NCBI GenBank assembly: GCA_002344215.1 | Contig: DDSV01000018.1 | Span: forward strand, 307,700-363,566 | DNA from: Akkermansiaceae bacterium UBA2381 | Lineage (GTDB): Bacteria; Verrucomicrobiota; Verrucomicrobiia; Verrucomicrobiales; DEV007 | Length of the DNA stretch: 55,867 bases | Direction of reading: 5' to 3' | Shown: in pieces, positions 55,190 to 55,867 of the stretch | Position numbering within the stretch: the stretch's first letter is position 1 | Layout of the letters: the number at the start of each line of letters is the position of its first letter | Made by a program: the position numbers and the translations under genes | The notes under the pieces: model-generated | Database searches by the model: none | Seen by the model: only the letters and a program-made list of their open reading frames with translations | Told to the model about the DNA's origin: nothing

Positions 55190-55867
55190 TCAATAACGAT
55201 AAAGCTCGGGCTTGTAGGGGCCTTCGACCGGCACGCCGATGTATTTGGCCTGCTCGTCGGTCAGCTTGGTGAGCTTGGCGCCGATCTTCTCGAGGTGGAG
55301 ACGGGCGACTTCCTCATCGAGCTTCTTGGGCAGGATGTAGACACCGGGGGAATAGACGTCCTTGTTCTTCCACAGATCGATCTGGGCAAGGGTCTGGTTG
55401 GTGAAGCTGTTGCTCATGACGAAGCTCGGGTGGCCGGTGGCGCAACCGAGATTGACGAGGCGTCCTTCGGCCAGCATGAAGAGCTGCTTGTCACCGGGCA
55501 TGTCGTAGCGATCGACCTGGGGTTTGATCGTGGTCTTGCTGACGCCGGGGGCGGCGTTGAGCTTGGCGACCTGGATCTCGTTGTCGAAGTGACCGATGTT
55601 GGCGACGATGGCCTGGTCCTTCATCGCCAGCATGTGGTCGAGGCGGATGATGTCCTTGTTGCCGGTGGTGGTGACATAGATGTCGGCCCAGCCGAGAGTG
55701 TCTTCGATAGGGAGAACGCGGTAACCTTCCATCGCGGCCTGGAGGGCGCAGATGGGGTCGATCTCGGTCACGACGACCTGGGCGCCGAAACCACGGAGGG
55801 TCTGGGCGCAGCCTTTGCCGACATCACCGTAACCGCAGACGACGGCGACCTTGCCGGCGATCATGAC
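55190..55867 (-). CDS. ahcY: adenosylhomocysteinase, C-terminal part (cut by window edge)
   Basis: This is the C-terminal 225 residues of S-adenosyl-L-homocysteine hydrolase, which splits S-adenosylhomocysteine into adenosine and homocysteine after methylation reactions. The NAD site GYGDVGKGCAQTLRG is present, then TEIDPICALQAAMEG and TTTGNKDIIRLDHM. LVNLGCATGHPSFVMSNSF is the substrate-pocket segment, and the tail PYKPELYRY is the family's closing signature. The N-terminal half with the first substrate-binding region is beyond the right edge, so a start codon and any SAH riboswitch cannot be judged. A strong terminator follows its stop after 30 bases. Confidence 0.97.
   Translation of the reverse strand, partial: VMIAGKVAVVCGYGDVGKGCAQTLRGFGAQVVVTEIDPICALQAAMEGYRVLPIEDTLGWADIYVTTTGNKDIIRLDHMLAMKDQAIVANIGHFDNEIQVAKLNAAPGVSKTTIKPQVDRYDMPGDKQLFMLAEGRLVNLGCATGHPSFVMSNSFTNQTLAQIDLWKNKDVYSPGVYILPKKLDEEVARLHLEKIGAKLTKLTDEQAKYIGVPVEGPYKPELYRY

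Overview
The window looks like chromosomal DNA from a Gram-negative member of the Verrucomicrobiota (PVC superphylum). The pointers are a complete Verru_Chthon prepilin cassette, a planctomycete/verrucomicrobial block of DUF1592/DUF1588-type cytochrome, DUF1552, SGNH hydrolase, GMC oxidoreductase and gluconate-dehydrogenase-subunit-3 genes, plus DUF5069, an SHD1-type secreted protein and a caspase-FGE lipoprotein. Outer-membrane biology is indicated by lipid A-type sugar transfer genes, OmpA and lipoprotein signals. Base composition is fairly GC-rich and even. I see no transposase, integrase, phage gene, CRISPR array or rRNA. Coding density is high, with many 4-base start/stop overlaps.

Layout. 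Bases 1-5.7 kb: end of rfbB and rfbA (dTDP-rhamnose), then small singletons (DUF5069, a repeat-built beta-flower protein, a minimal kinase-like protein, a DUF3592-like membrane protein), a sulfotransferase with a readable sigma-70-like promoter, and a class A beta-lactamase-like serine hydrolase. 5.7-11.4 kb: a divergent lipid/sugar module (GT2 plus ArnT/PMT-like transferase one way; LAB_N protein plus PAP2 phosphatase the other) and a kelch protein. 11.4-14.2 kb: zinc-ribbon and PH-like membrane proteins, lysA, sufU and tRNA-Leu(UAG). 14.3-20.1 kb: SNF2/SWIM helicase, cupin, hflK-hflC. 20.3-26.6 kb: the five-gene Verru_Chthon cassette. 26.5-33.4 kb: folP-like, tyrS, AraC regulator, truA, M23 peptidase, GYF/membrane protein, polysaccharide deacetylase. 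33.6-41.0 kb: ammonium transporter with an N-terminal extension, a roadblock-like protein with a small partner, an OmpA protein, a DUF6165 protein, the caspase-FGE lipoprotein and an orphan. 41.1-46.9 kb: NfeD plus flotillin, EamA transporter, hslR, ispE, pgeF, SHD1 protein. 47.0-54.3 kb: the PVC oxidative/polysaccharide-degradation block. 54.3-55.9 kb: Phd-VapC toxin-antitoxin pair, a strong terminator and the end of ahcY.

How it works together. The most system-like unit is 20,300-26,602. Four prepilin-like genes occur in an order that matches minor pseudopilins GspH-I-J-K, with the last, very large one lacking the +5 glutamate as GspK does. They are followed by a secreted protein I cannot name. 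No assembly ATPase, platform protein, secretin or prepilin peptidase is present, so the cassette would have to use machinery encoded elsewhere. Other points worth attention are a dihydropteroate synthase homologue with two changed pterin-site residues, the caspase-FGE fusion with no FGE cysteines, and the roadblock-like pair next to an OmpA-type envelope protein. All functional statements come from reading motifs by eye; no database search was run.
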